This document shows positions 1 to 13,029 of a stretch of DNA of 64,000 nucleotides, in pieces. The translations under genes and the position numbers were made by a program. The DNA comes from Hypomesus transpacificus (Eukaryota > Chordata > Actinopteri > Osmeriformes > Osmeridae), in assembly GCF_021917145.1 (NCBI RefSeq), contig NC_061080.1, forward strand, positions 2,461,497 to 2,525,496, written 5' to 3'. The notes under the pieces were generated by a model. That model was not told the DNA's origin, searched no databases, and saw nothing but the letters and a program-made list of their open reading frames with translations. How positions within the stretch are numbered: position 1 is the stretch's first letter; each line of letters begins with the position of its first letter.

Positions 1-1125
1 TTAAAAACGAGTCTGGGAGTGTGGGTGTGGGCGTGCGGTTGGGATGTGCATGCGTGCGTGCGAGTACTGAATGTCTGTTCATGTTTAGACCGGGGACATG
101 AATTAGGTGGGGGGTGGGGGTACAAATTTGATAAAGGAACAAGACTATTTGCGACCAGGAGAGCTGACTAATTCACATACGCAAGAAATATGGGTGTGAA
201 TTATGACTCAAATGTGAGTGGATGGGAATGACTTGAAAGAATTGAAAGACCAGGGAAGCTTTACTGAACATCATCTTGTGTTAATAAATTGGATATTTAG
301 AGCAAGCGAAATATGAGATGGGGGGGGGGGGGGATATGGAACTTGTACCTTAAAAACCTCTTTTGTTTTAGACATGCTGTTCAGTTTTTTTTTATTTTAT
401 TATCATTATGATATACAATGTTATTACCATTGTTTTTTTGCGTTCCATTGAAGAATCCGATATTTGGTTTCGTACGGGGGTGTGTAGCCATGGGTTTATA
501 CATACAGACACACATTTACACTCACACTCGCCACACACACACTTGATGAATACACACTCATACTGGACATGTAGAATGAGATATAGGACATTCACAAGCA
601 TTTTAGATATTGGAGCTCTGGCCAGTGGTATTGAGTTAGTTAGCACACTCTGTCCTTTTGCTGTGAAACAAGATGGAGGTTTTGCAGGATCTGTACCTTG
701 CTGTGCCATCTACAGTACTACAAAGTAAATAAAATGTTTGCTTCCGTTGATAACAGTTTGCAGAGTCGTTCTTGTTTGATTCAGGTTGAGCATCTAATTA
801 GTATGTTTGATGCTGCCTTAGACAGTAGTCCTATAACACATTTGATAATACTTCAGCCTTGTTTGTGAAATGGGCATACACGGCATACTGTATATGTAGA
901 TTTATGAAGTTCATAACTTGTTGTATTGTAACGGACATTGAACTCCAGTGACATAGGTGGCAGTAGTGCTCCAATCACTTTGTAGAATAAGAGTACGGCG
1001 TAGACGTGATGACGTACTTTGCATACGACGCATATTCAAAAATAACGCGCCACACTGCAAGTTGTCATGGATGAAATTGGCTCTTTTCTTTTTTAAGCAG
1101 CGCCATAACAAGTAAATAAGGAAAC
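1..1125. other. Intergenic DNA upstream of cenpm
   Basis: I see no convincing coding exon here. A poly-G run lies near 320-334. A canonical AATAAA at 728-733 on the plus strand could end the transcript of a gene lying left of the window, but no reading frame supports that. The last 100-150 bp before 1126 should hold the cenpm promoter and 5' UTR; no TATA box is evident. Confidence 0.4.
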
Positions 1126-2337
1126 ATGTCTGCACTTAAACCATTTAATAAACTGCCTGAACTGAACACAGCGAACATTTTGGTAAGTAAGATGTAGCTA
1201 CATATGAAGGACTAACAGCTACTAACCTAGCTACCTAGACAGTTGTCAACAACGTATCACAAAGACAGTAGGTGGAGATCGTGATGTAGCGTTAATGTTT
1301 CCCGTTACAGCTGGTGGACAATGAGGAGCAGTTTCAGCAGAAGCTAGCTGACGCAATTGTGCAACAAGAAAAATCTGTCAACGTCATTGTGTGAGTGTCA
1401 TATGTTCTACGTTCATATGCTACAACTTAGCTATATATACAATGTATTATTACTCTCTAACTTGCTGACGAAGGAACACAGGTAAACTGACCCGCTTAAT
1501 GTTTGTTTAGGAGATTAGCAAGAAATCTTCCCCTACCCATGGAGAATGAAGAAAGTCGTCCTCGGATAGACCTTGTGGTCTTTATCGTAAACCTCACCTC
1601 AGATCTCAGGTGAGGTCAACACAGCTTTACGTTGAGGTGGTTGGTTCAACAGACAACTAGTCAACCAACAGTTATCTACAATTTGTGGGCATTGGGGTTT
1701 GTGAGTGTTACATTCATCTACTAATTCCCCATTCAGTTACAAGTCAACAGAGACTTCCCTGAAATACTTGGATCCAAGTTACTTCCTCGGAAAAGTCTGC
1801 TTCCTTGTCACCAATGGTGAGAACTCGACATGCCTATTCGTTCTCCTTTATCTCCTACATTTAAGACTAATGTAGTGCACATGAACTCTCATTTATCACT
1901 GGGTAGAATGGCAGTATGCGTCCGAACCCTTAATTGTGTGTGTGTGTGTTGCTTCCCTCCATCTCTAGCTCGTAACGCAGCAGTGCCCCCCGAGCGCCTG
2001 CTGTCTGTCAGGAAGCTAGCTGCATCCTTCCATTGTCCCTTCATGTGTGCCGAAGACCAGGTTGGTGTGAAGAGAGGATGCCATGAATGTCTGGGGACAA
2101 ATCTAAAACACACTTATTTCACGGCCCCTCTCTGTCTCTCCCCCCCTCTCTCCCCCTCCCTCCCTCCGTGCGCCGTCTCTCTTTCAGACGACAGACGGAG
2201 TGACCGCGGCGGCAGACAGGCTGCTCTCGATCCTCAGGGTGGCGGCGGGCCTCGTTCCCATGGCAACGAGTCTCTACCTGTCCACTTTGACTCGCTGCAC
2301 TGTGCCCGCTGATATGGACCAGCAGGGCTTTGACTGA
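1126..2337 (+). CDS. cenpm: Centromere protein M (CENP-M), six coding exons
   Basis: CENP-M is a subunit of the constitutive centromere-associated network (CENP-H/I/K/M group) at the inner kinetochore. It has a small-GTPase-like fold that does not work as a GTPase. I join exons 1126-1182, 1311-1390, 1511-1609, 1737-1816, 1969-2060 and 2188-2337; all junctions are GT-AG, phases agree and the product is 185 residues (human about 180). The N terminus MSALKPFNKLPELNTANIL matches human CENPM in pattern. The core PRIDLVVFIVNLTSD and the later YFLGKVCFLVTN are the family's signature strands. The stop is TGA 2335-2337, and AATAAA follows at 2455-2460. The ATG at 1126 is the start because the conserved N terminus begins there. 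CENPM lies close to SMIM45 and SEPTIN3 in human 22q13, and both occur downstream here. Confidence 0.93.
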
Positions 2338-2460
2338 ACCTGCCACCCGGGACTCTGACTGAGCCGCCGTCGAATCGGACTTGGACCAGAACCAACTCCT
2401 CGCGTTGATCCCTGAACTATCCCTGAACAGCAAAGGGATCTTATCCCACGTGTAAATAAA

Positions 2461-4252
2461 ATGTCTTTGTAAATAAACTTGAGATGTTTCCTAAGAGCTG
2501 TCGTGTTTGTGCTTTGTCATTCAACAACAACAACAATTCAGATGAGGAACATGTTTGGGTGTAGCTGTTATATAACTGATCATATTTTTTATGAGGGACT
2601 GGTATTTAAGGACACTAGAGGGAGTGCCAGACCTGAGACACCATTTGAAAAATGACAATGGACATGCACAAACTAGACGGTAAAGTAAGGCACAAAAGTA
2701 TGTGTGTTATGTTTCTCTCCTCTCATACACACACTGTCTCTATCACATTCACAGACACCTCTCCTCTTGGTAAAGCTGTCAGTTAAGATATGCTTAATTA
2801 GGCATGAGTATTATTTTCTGCTCACGCTATCCCTTTTTCTTTTCACTACGCACCCACCTCAACACCTATCCTCTGTGTAGATCATGGCCTTGAGTGACCT
2901 TTTGCCCATTGGCCTCTTCGCCATAGACTTAGCTTTGACATTCTCTTCATAAAGGTACTGCATTATTTGGTGGCAGTTTGGGGTGTCTGACATGGTACAG
3001 AACAAGAATGTTCATGGTTTTCATCACAATTGATTTATTGACCATTTTTGGGGGCAGGGCCGGACACACTATAAAAAGACATAAGGATAGGGGAGGTGTG
3101 TGTTCATTGACAACTGTCTATCAAGGAACTTGCATGCTTCATTGTTTTTCCTTCTTCACCTTTCAGTTGGTGGAACTCTTCTGTCCTCCGCAGCGGGTCA
3201 GCAGACGCAAAGAGAATGTCTGTGCATGAGGGAAGGAGAGAGACCTAGTCAAGTCGACTTGATTGTTAAGGACATTTAAGTCAAAGCAGGTGGGTGACCG
3301 GGTCACCTAGGGGCTGACACAGTGCCTGGTGTCACGTCTGCAGAGATGGTGGCCCGGCAATCGCTCTATTAATAGTGATGCTCTCACCATGGAAATGAAG
3401 CAACTTCCTCAGGATTGGTCAGCTGCCATCCGCTGACAAGGCCAGAGCATAATTCTTTCTTGACTTCAATGGAGACTTCAATACCGAAGGACTTGTGACC
3501 TTGAGTTGGAAGCAATTCCAATAAACCATATTCCGTACTCAGTTCCTGTTTATTTAATCTCTCTTTACCTTGAGTGATCTCTGCTCTTAATTCACTCAGC
3601 TATCAATATCCAAACCCTGCTGAGCAGGGGAGAGTGTCAGCATGATGCTTCCAGCAAAGAATGCCCCAGCCAACACCACAGCATCCCATTGGTATTCCCA
3701 TGGCGCCAGGGCTGGAGAGGGTCAACAAGTGTGAGAGGCGGGGAAGGAGATGCTCCTGCCATGTGGTACAGAGGGAGTCACGTCCACATTGAGATAAGGC
3801 TACAGGATTGGTGCGAGAGAGGAGGATGGATAGAGAGGCAGAGAACTGACCAGAAGAGACAAGGGAAGTGAGGAGGAGGAAAAGAGTGAGGCTGAGAGTT
3901 CCCCCTAGATAGGAGAAATAACAAATCGAGAGAGAGAAAGAGAGACAGAGATAGAGAGAGAGAAAGGGAGAAATAGCAAAGGGAGAGAGGGAAACTGAGA
4001 CATGGCAAGAGAAAGAATGAAAGAGAGAAAGAAAGAAAGAAAGAATAAGTGTGAGAAGCAGCAATGTAGTGTTTGTGTTTGCATTTGTGTCTGTTAATGA
4101 GGGGAGCTTGTGGACAAATTGCTGACCGCTTGCTAAGTCCTTTCTTTCTCTCTGAGGCAGGAATACGTGTGGTAATGTGTATGTCCTGGTGGATACACAT
4201 CTTGTTGATACATTCTACTTATCCATGTCATTTTTAATTGTTCATAGATCAT
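2461..4252. other. Intergenic stretch with the source copy of a duplicated block
   Basis: No gene is supported between the cenpm polyadenylation signal and the SINE at 4253. From about 3650 to 4215 the sequence is closely similar to 29657-30310 and 36520-37173, so it is the left part of a block that was duplicated together with mb and serhl. A purine-rich GA tract (about 3925-4046) lies inside it and generates spurious long reading frames on the minus strand. Confidence 0.6.
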
Positions 4253-4450
4253 TACATTTACATTTAGTCATTTAGCAGACGCTCTTATCCAGAGCGACTT
4301 ACAGTAAGTACAGGGACATTCCCCTCGAGGCAAGTAGGGTGAAGTGCCTTGCCCAAGGACACAATGTCATTTGGCACGGTGGGGAATCGATCCGGCAACC
4401 TTCTGATTACTAGCCCGACTCCCTCACCGCTCAGCCATCTGACTCCCAGA
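4252..4450 (-). mobile_element. tRNA-derived SINE, minus orientation
   Basis: Read on the minus strand, this copy starts with a tRNA-like head (GATGGCTGAGCGG, A-box-like, near 4427-4437) and a B-box-like GGATCGATTCC. It ends in the widespread fish SINE tail, here TTTAGTCATTTAGCAGACGC on the plus strand. A second copy lies at 5851-6060. The copy is absent from the duplicated blocks at 30290 and 37153, where sequence equivalent to 4217-4890 is missing, so it either inserted after duplication or lies in a segment deleted there. Confidence 0.75.
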
Positions 4451-4906
4451 TCATAGATTCTAAAGATGATCATAGATTATTTTACAAGAAGCAGTAAAAA
4501 ATGCCAACAGTATGTTGTAGTTGTGTTTGTTTATTGGTTTATTTGCAAGTCTTAACATGAGTAAGAGTGCCATGTGTGTCATTTGACATTCAAAAAGCAC
4601 AAAATGATGCTATTTTTTTGACAATGACAGTAATGATGAACAGAGAGAACAGGATGAGGTCATGTTGACTCCAACAGTTACATCGTGTGAATCAAACTCA
4701 CTAAGGTGAGACTATCTGTCTATCGGCAAAGCAGTGCTTCGATTCAAATTTATAGAACAGCTTTGCCCTTGCAATTCTAACATCAGATTTCCTTATGTTC
4801 ATTTTAACGAAGTTAAAGTTTAACAAAGTTTTTTCAAATCCATTCAGACCTCCCAACAATAAATCATGTTGATGTTCATGTTACGTATGTGGCGTGAGTC
4901 TAAGGT

Positions 4907-5850
<944 letters not shown>

Positions 5851-6060
5851 TCAGATGGCTGAGCGGTTAGGGAGTTGGGCTATTAATCAGAAGGTTGTTG
5901 GTTCGATTTCCAGCCGTGCAAAATGACGTTGTGTCCTTGGGCAAGGCACTTCACCTTTCTTGCCTCGGGGAAAATGTCCCTGTACTTGCTGTAAGTCGCT
6001 CTGGATAAGAGCGTCTGCTAAATGACTAAAAAATTTAAAATAAAAAATTAAAATAAAAAA
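5851..6060 (+). mobile_element. tRNA-derived SINE directly upstream of mb
   Basis: The head carries an A-box TGGCTGAGCGG (5856-5866) and a B-box GGTTCGATTTC (5900-5910), as in a Leu/Ser-type tRNA. The tail carries the inverted form of the common fish SINE end (GTCGCTCTGGATAAGAGCG) followed by an A-rich stretch (about 6027-6061). It runs opposite to mb, and only about 18 bp separate it from the mb ATG (5832-5830), so mb transcription must start in or beyond it. Confidence 0.82.
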
Positions 6061-7069
6061 AGGAGATGCGGAGGCGGTTAGGGGTTATGAGTTAGGCTTA
6101 GGTTATCAACCAGTTCACAGTAGAGATATTTATGATCAGAGTGCAGTTCCTAATTCACACGTAGTGGCTACATTTATAGTGTGGATTCATTTAAGAACAA
6201 TGGAAGATGGCCAGTGTTTTCTCAAACAATTGGCAATCAGGTGATTGTATATGATATGCAAAATAAGATAAAGCAAGCACACACACAAGTCTGTTGTGTC
6301 GTTAGATTTGTCCATTAAAGCATAGCTCTGAAAGTCTGGCAACAGACTCATCTCATCTGGGAATTGTATAAGTATAAGATAAAAAAGTAATGGATAAAAT
6401 ATAGTTTGTAGTGGTAAGTAGGTAGGTTAAGAGTGTGTCCCATGATATCTGGAGGGTAAAACAGGGTGTGTGAAGGGGGAGAGGAGGAGAGGGCAGCTGG
6501 GTACACTGGTGAGTCTGCATGGCATGACAGGCACACACAAACACACACTAACACACACTACTAGCACATAACTGAAAAATGACATTCGCTCAGCAACAGA
6601 CCATAAACAGGGAACTGTTTAGTATTTGTTTTGTGTTAGCAACCAATATATTGTTAAGGAAAAAATATATACATTTTACCGGTAATAGACGGAAACGAAG
6701 ATTTGAACACCCCAGATACTTTTGACCTGACCAACCCCCCCGACCCAACCTTTTATAACCCCACCCTTCTCTTCCTCCTCCTCTTCTCTCACTCATCACA
6801 CTTCACCCAACAATTAATCCATCCCTTTTTTAAACACTCTCCCTTTTACTTTCTGTGCTATCAAATCGTAGGATGCCTTGCTATTAGTGCAGGCATTGTA
6901 TACTAACCCAACACATCTGGTCTTTTTGAATGAGATTGAAAAGATGTTGTGATAAACAATTTGTCAATAATTATCAGTGGGATTCATGGCACTCTTTCCA
7001 AAGAGAGAAACTGATTAAATGAGACACTACACAAACCTTTAACGATGTATAATATTTATATCTCGTTTC
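6061..7069. other. Upstream flank of mb, no gene seen
   Basis: AT-rich DNA with CA and TC microsatellite-like runs. No supported exon. The duplicated copies near 30520 and 37383 jump directly from sequence matching about 5130 to sequence matching about 7070, so this stretch, together with mb exons 1-2, is what those copies lack. Confidence 0.5.
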
Positions 7070-7940
7070 ACAGAAATAATTAACTGCATGATGGTAACGT
7101 CATTATGGTGACTGTTTGGTGCGATTGGGTGTCGATGTTTTTTAGATAATATCCCTAACAAATCAATTAAAGTAAAACTTTGAATCTGCCAGTAATGGTG
7201 ACAATAATAAATATTGGGGATTCTAATAATAACACATAAAACAATTGGTTCTCGCCAGTCGCTAGTGTCACCAGCTCAAGACTCTGCTATATTTGTGCAT
7301 CACCAATCCCCTCCCAGCACACCCTCCTCCACCTCACACTTCTCTCCCTCTCAACCATTATCTTTCCTTTACCCCTATCTCTCTTTTCAAGTTACCATGC
7401 AGCTAAATAAAGACATATTGCAACAGCCAGGCCCTCTGGTATTGCCAAAGCATTTAACTGTGATCACAGTTAGGTCAAGTTCAAACCATGGCACCAGAGC
7501 ATGGAGGTCGATTTCCTCAACGGTACTCTAATAATATCAAGCTCTGGTCTTTGAGACATAATTTAAAAAAAGCTACCTGCCATGTATTTCAGTACTGAGT
7601 AGTGGACTGTGTTGTGTATAGACTCAGTGAGTTGTGACATGCCAATGCTAGCCTAACTGGTGTCACCATCAGTCATAGTTCAAAGATCAGTCCATAAAAT
7701 GGCTGGCGGCAATACTTACAATGTCTTATTTTTCTTTTTTTTTGGGACACAAAACAAACCCAAAAAAACAAACAAAACACTTAAGTGAATACAATTCATG
7801 GGTCTTAACATAGGCCAGTGTATTAGCCTGATTAAATACATATTTTCAAATGGAGATGTATGGCATGTAAGTAGGCTAATTTCTTATTTTCTTATTTTCG
7901 AAGAATGGAATTCATCCTTTGGATTCTAAAGGGTTATTCT

Positions 7941-8807
7941 CAGGATCCGACCTTTAAGGAGACTCAGCCCCCAATGAGAATGTGACATGGATACAGTGCC
8001 TTGCAAAAGTGTTAAACCCTCTTGCTCATAAATCACTAATTTCACTGGATAACAATAAATAATTAACAATTAATTGTCACTTTCAGCTACTGGTTGTCAC
8101 TTTCAGCTACTGGTTGCACTATCAGTAGCATTGCACTACTGTACATCACTGTACTTCGCCATCAGGCTCCTGAATGGACATTGACATGGTCATTGATTCA
8201 CTTCTCACTAGTTACTTTGCACAATGTCACTTTCAGCTACTATCAGTAATATTGCACTATTGTACTTCACTGTACTTCACTTAATTTAGACTAGGTTTGT
8301 AGGGTTAGCAATAGGTTATTATGTGTATTTTAGGGTTTAGTATATTGTATTATTTATATTTATCTGTATATTTAGGAGGTTTACTTATTTAGGCTTAGCA
8401 TAGATGTATGTGTTTAGGTTCTGTGTACTTATATGTTATGTTATGCCAGGTGCTTGCGTTGTCTTGTCTTAAGAATTTCAGTGCCCAGTGTGACCTTGAG
8501 TTGTTCTGTGCATCTGACAATAAGAGACTTGAACGTGAACTAACACATTTATTAATTATTATGCAAAATATTGAATGAATTACAAAACTAAGGAAGTCCA
8601 TTTCCTCATGAACTTCCAGCATCAAATGAAACGGTAATGATGTGTCAACAATATATAAACATTGTTTTAACACGTTTGAGCACTAAAACATATTTAAGAT
8701 AATAATTCATAATAATTCTTTATTATTATTAATATTTAGTGCTGAGATTAAATTTAGGTGCGCTTGAGCAGTGTGAGCACCCCTAAAAGAGTCTAAAATC
8801 GCCCGTG
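7941..8807. mobile_element. Non-autonomous hAT-like element with 8-bp TSD
   Basis: The 8-bp target duplication GTTATTCT flanks the element at 7933-7940 and 8808-8815. The empty site (a single GTTATTCT) is preserved in the duplicated block at 31298-31305. The right end AAAATCGCCCGTG is an inverted form of a hAT-like CAGxGGCGATTTT end. Interior segments match the 727-bp element at 27713, so they are one family. A separate LINE-tail-like segment (about 8070-8540) is inserted within. Confidence 0.8.
8070..8540 (+). mobile_element. LINE 3'-tail-like fragment inside the hAT element
   Basis: The segment ends in GTGCATCTGACAATAAGAGA, resembling the 3' ends of fish L2-type retrotransposons (…TGACAATAAA…CTTGAA). 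It interrupts sequence that is continuous in the related hAT copy at 27713-28439. It starts with a short direct repeat of GTCACTTTCAGCTACTGGTT. Class assignment is by resemblance only. Confidence 0.45.
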
Positions 8808-9340
8808 GTTATTCTAAAGGCTAAAGTTGAAAAGTGACATTTGTCTTTGTAACTGCGCCCTCTGGCGACGCTATGCAGAAATTACTCAGACCCAGACCAA
8901 TCTTTTAACGACAAAGGTGATTGGTTACTTGACTGCGTAATCATATTTCCAGATTAGGTTACCCAATGACGTGTTTGAAAAATAAAGACGCATTGAGACT
9001 TCATTGGTGAAAACACATGTGTTTTACAAAACCTGGAAGCGACAGAGAAGGTTATAGTCGGCTGAATTTGTGTTTGTTTTTAGAATTTAAAGTCATGATT
9101 TAGAGCTATTCAATGCTTATATGTTTTCTGTTTATTACACTGCTCTTCTTAATGCTGCAGATTGCTCCATTCAGTTGAATGTGGCTTCCCAATGTTCTGT
9201 GGTCAACTATTTTTCCATATTTGAACGTTGCTTTGCATAATTTACCGTTCCCGAAACTCCTCCCTAGAACGGCCCTCGTCCAATCATACCTTAGCAACCG
9301 CTACTAAGAGAAGAAGGTCTAACAAGTTTCAAGAGTGTAT

Positions 9341-10074
9341 GGCTGCAGCCTGCAGCCTCCCGTCTCATGCCCTCCCGTCTCATGCCCTCCCGTCTCATGC
9401 TTCTACTTTTCAAAATAAAAGCTCGTCTGGTCCGCTATTTCTCCTTTCTACTTTGGTGTAGGCTACGTGTTTTTTTTAGACTACAAACAAAAAATCCATT
9501 CTAGCAGCCTGGGAGGCCCGGTTGAGTTTAGGCGTCACAACGACGGTTGAGGTTAGGATTGTTTAAGGCCAGGAGTCCTAGCAGAGGTCGAGGTTAAGGT
9601 AAGGCACAACTACGACGGTTGGGGGACAATGATGGTCGGTAGGCTACAGCACACCGTGCATTTTGTCATCTGCGGTGTGTTCTTTTTTTTAAAGACACTG
9701 ATGTGTTCCTTAAGGAAAATAACAAAAAGAAACCATCAAAGTCTGCAACCATAAATTTCTCTAAGTAACGTTAGCTAATATTCGCTAACAAATGTCAGCA
9801 TAAAACGCTGATGCAGTCATCGCGGGTTTCATTAAATATAGCCTACGTCCAGAACATCCAGAAATCAGCAAACTATATGGACAAAAAAAGTAACATTTTA
9901 AGTTTTTCAATTTATTGCAACAAACGTGCTCACGAATTTAACTTTAACTCCATCCGTACAATAATTCGCGATTTGGTATTTTTGACCCTCTGCATTTACC
10001 GTTGGACAGCTTGGACATGAGACGGGAGGGCATGAGACGGGAGGGCATGAGACGGGAGGCTGCAGGCTGCAGCC
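9341..10074. mobile_element. Inverted-repeat MITE with tandemly repetitive termini
   Basis: The two ends are near-perfect inverted repeats of about 59 bp beginning GGCTGCAGCCTGCAGCCTCC. Each carries three 15-bp direct repeats of the form CCCTCCCGTCTCATG. The interior (about 615 bp) has no supported coding sequence. I could not fix a target-site duplication, so the superfamily stays open. Confidence 0.7.
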
Positions 10075-10087
10075 CATCTCACAAGTT

Positions 10088-10310
10088 TGACATCTAAAGC
10101 AACATCGGTGTGTCGATCTGACACAAGGTATCCTGACAGATTAAAGGGAGGCTTGGTTTTCTTTCGATTTCCAAAACCCAAGACACAAGAGGAAAGGTGC
10201 CGGCGGTGGATTAAACAGTGTGGGAGACCTCACTCCCAATTTAATTTAGCGAACATCAGCAAACACAAAAATATGTCTGCTCCATGGTAGACAAATGCTG
10301 CTAGCGAACG
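10088..10310 (+). pseudogene. THAP zinc-finger domain relic
   Basis: The plus-strand reading CRSDTRYPDRLKGG followed by FFRFPKPKTQEERCRRWIKQ is typical of the fish THAP domain (C2CH DNA-binding zinc finger, found in P-element-derived proteins). The expected continuation (lysine-tyrosine-valine-cysteine-serine-like) is in a different frame after the run near 10268-10271, so a one-base frameshift breaks the domain before its last Cys and His. No further exons are visible. It may derive from a cellular THAP gene or a P-like transposon. It abuts the MITE ending at 10074. Confidence 0.6.
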
Positions 10311-10768
10311 ATATAGTTGAGAGAACATCCCCAAACAGTTATGGTTCATGTCAACTAGTATTATTACTAGGCTACTACTAGTGCATAACTGGTCACTCCA
10401 ACATATTTGTTTATGTTAAAATCAAAATGTTAATATTACCGTGAAAAAGTTAATGTTAATCGTCTGTAAAATTGCAAGCTGAGCTAGCCAGCAAACGCCA
10501 TTAAGGAACTTAAAATACTGTATCAATGTTGAACAAAACCAACAGGCCATTATAAACGTAGGCCTATTTTATTTTAATCTTCATAGCATTTTGTGAGTGG
10601 GCGACCTACAGTAGGCTACTCCTGAGTGTCCTAAAGATTGTGTTGGTTGTATTGAATGAAGAGGTCGTGGGGTTTTTCATTTTTCGACTGAGACCTGTAG
10701 CTATGCTTTGGCTTCGATTTTTGTTGTTTCGCCTTCGTTGCTAATATTAATATTTTGAATATATCCTT

Positions 10769-11453
10769 TGAAGGACTGAAAATCTTTGTGTCTAATCCAA
10801 TATGTAATGATGGTAATCAATGACACAAATATGTGTTCTAGAAAGAGTGGTCTGGAGTCGCAAAGGTCCGATAATATCAGCTTTAATGCAGCAGTTGGAA
10901 ATCAACAAGTACAGAGCTCTGGGGTTGTCTACGTTTCCCTACCCGCAACAGAGTTTGGGCTGGTTCACGAAGTCCAACTGGCTATCTGTCCCTGCCCCAG
11001 CATATATTATACAGTGCAATTGAAACAGAAATATCAAAAAAGGGTTAAGCTTGTTCTCTCGTGTATCAGGGAGTTTGTTCTTCCCCACGCATCCCTTCTG
11101 CTCGGGTGCTGTCTCAGCCTGGATTCAAGGTTGCTTCTGAAATGGAGAGATAACAACACAAAATACAGCCTGTTTCCCACACCCTGTGTGAGACACAATG
11201 TTTTAAGCCTGAGCACACTTCTAAGTTCATAAGATATACATTTAATAAGCACAAAACATAACTTTAATACATGTATCCTGTTTAAAGTCTTACGAGCATT
11301 GTTCCCGTTGCTATATAGTGCACAGTGCCCGTGATGCATTTGGTGATTAAGTTGCCACAAATATTAATAACTGGAACTAGATAGTGCCATGCCCATGATA
11401 CAGCTAATGATTATAGCACTAGAATTATACTGTATTGTATTATAAATTCTTTA
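10769..11453 (-). repeat. Element A LTR, left copy (3' LTR)
   Basis: 685 bp, nearly identical to 23853-24539. The few differences I saw cluster toward the right end (for example around 11331 and 11434-11440). Reading frames of 148 and 108 residues appear in both copies but are non-coding LTR sequence. Confidence 0.88.
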
Positions 11454-11784
11454 ATCCCTCTTTTGATCTCTGAAAACACCAGAGATCAATCAACATAGCC
11501 CGGACCAACCACCGCCTCCTCTTCCTTGTCAGCCACCCCCAGCAACGGCATTTGGAACCCCCTTCATTGGGTTCTCCACAGCCGAGACAATGATCTGGTT
11601 GCACAGGGACCTGATACATGGGATAGAGCAACAATCATGTTGATATTCGATATAGCACACACTAAGCAAATTAGCAGAAACCATCTCAGTCCAGTACAAT
11701 TCTAGTATGGTCAAGCAGTAACACTCTTGACCTGGTCGTAACCCTCTTTTCCGGACTCTCACATTCGTAGCAATAGCAAAAGGT

Positions 11785-11985
11785 TCACTGGCCCTCCTGG
11801 CACTTCTCCACCAACTCATGCACAGCACAACACATGCTCCAGTGGTACCACATACTCCCTTTCCCCAGCACCCTTAGAGCGTGCAAGGTTCTCTCGATGA
11901 CCTGGAATGGTCCTGTCCATAAATGTACAACAGGCTTTCCCGAACATCTGATGATGTATGGGGGCAGGTGGGGCAGGGTCTTCAA
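11785..11985 (-). pseudogene. Integrase C-terminal fragment of element A
   Basis: The minus-strand reading contains WTGPFQVIERTLHALRVLGK. It resembles the C-terminal DNA-binding domain of retroviral integrases, where a Trp-x-Gly-Pro-Phe-x-Val motif is common. The frame is isolated and no catalytic core is visible, so it is a broken remnant. Upstream, interrupting element B separates it from the rest of A. Confidence 0.5.
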
Positions 11986-11998
11986 GGGGAAGGGGGGG

Positions 11999-12680
11999 GA
12001 ATTCGAGTGGCACTGTGTCGATCTGAATAGTCAAGGGATATGGTTTTAATACAATTTATTAGACTATATAATTACATATGATTTAAACAAAGTACTTTGT
12101 GATCCGTCTTGGCGAAGGGTGTGATAGCCACAAATCGTTCGCAAGAGTGATGATCAGCCAGCACTCATGCACTGCCTTATATAAACTTAAGATCAAATGG
12201 CATTCTATATGGTCAATCAATCAATGAAACAAACTCTGTGATTGGCCAACTCAACTTGGTGACAGTTTGAAACAATACATCTCCCTAGCGATTGTTTCAC
12301 TGTTCTTTGATGTCACAGCTCTCCCCAGAGCAGTAGATAATAAAGCCACAGGGGTTGACCAGTCAAATGGTCAACTGTCCTTTGTGTGACCATCTTCAAA
12401 CAATACTTTTAATTAACACAAACAATGAAACAGGACACAGTCCTTCTAGCCAAAGTTCAGAGCAACTGTCTCATTGACCCCTTACAGTAACCAGAGGACA
12501 GAAGGCCATATAAAATGCTTCACCCATCCCCCAGGGCAAGCTGCCCACAGAGCCATCAGCACCTCACATTCCTTTGAACTCAACTTAATTACCTTCCCTT
12601 CCTGTCTCTTACCAATGAACATAGAAGATTATAGATTTCATACACATACATCTATGCATATGACCAACATTTCCATTACA
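11999..12680 (-). repeat. Element B LTR, left copy (3' LTR, end truncated)
   Basis: Matches 19219-19901. The last ten bases of the LTR (TTCCTTTACA on the minus strand) are replaced by a C-run and element A sequence, so this end is truncated or was repaired. Confidence 0.85.
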
Positions 12681-13029
12681 TTTCCATTCTTTTTTTTTTT
12701 AAACAACACCATAATTCAAACAGTGCATTGAGAAAAATAAAAATCAACATCAAAAGAAGTATGCAATGCAACTCAGTAAAAAACATCCATACCGAATACA
12801 AACATACACAAAGCAAATGTATTCCCATCAATCTAAACATACCCTTATATTTAGAACATCAGAAGCAAACACATTAATATCTTCTTCTGTAAATCTGATT
12901 TCATACTATCATTCACATTGACCTCTTCTTCCATCTTCAGTTGGCTATAGGCAATCTTCTTTCAGGCAGTGTAGTCTAGTCGAACCAATTGCAAACGATG
13001 ATCAAATTGCTCACAGCAACTTTCAAAGA

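Larger units (their letters stand above)
7070..9117 (+). repeat. serhl upstream block, original copy
   Basis: This block recurs at about 30523-31625 and 37386-38488, each time directly before a serhl coding start. It is therefore the probable promoter/5' flank of serhl. In copies 2 and 3 the serhl ATG lies about 50 bp after the block. Here it lies 15.9 kb away, because a MITE, a THAP relic and nested LTR elements intervene. A hAT element (7941-8807) sits inside this copy only. Confidence 0.7.

Noticed and set aside
2250-2275. X-box-like GTTCCCATGGCAAC in cenpm exon 6
   Set aside because: It is inside conserved coding sequence (VPMATS) and imperfect in one half; probably chance.
3603-4200. 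Minus-strand frames of 140-153 residues rich in Ser, Leu and Phe
   Set aside because: They translate a GA/CT-rich low-complexity tract and are not supported by splice sites or known domains. The same holds for the copies at 29592-30138 and 36455-37001.
10786-11232. 148-residue frame repeated at 23870-24316
   Set aside because: It lies wholly inside the two LTRs of element A on the strand opposite to the element. Its duplication is explained by the LTR pair.
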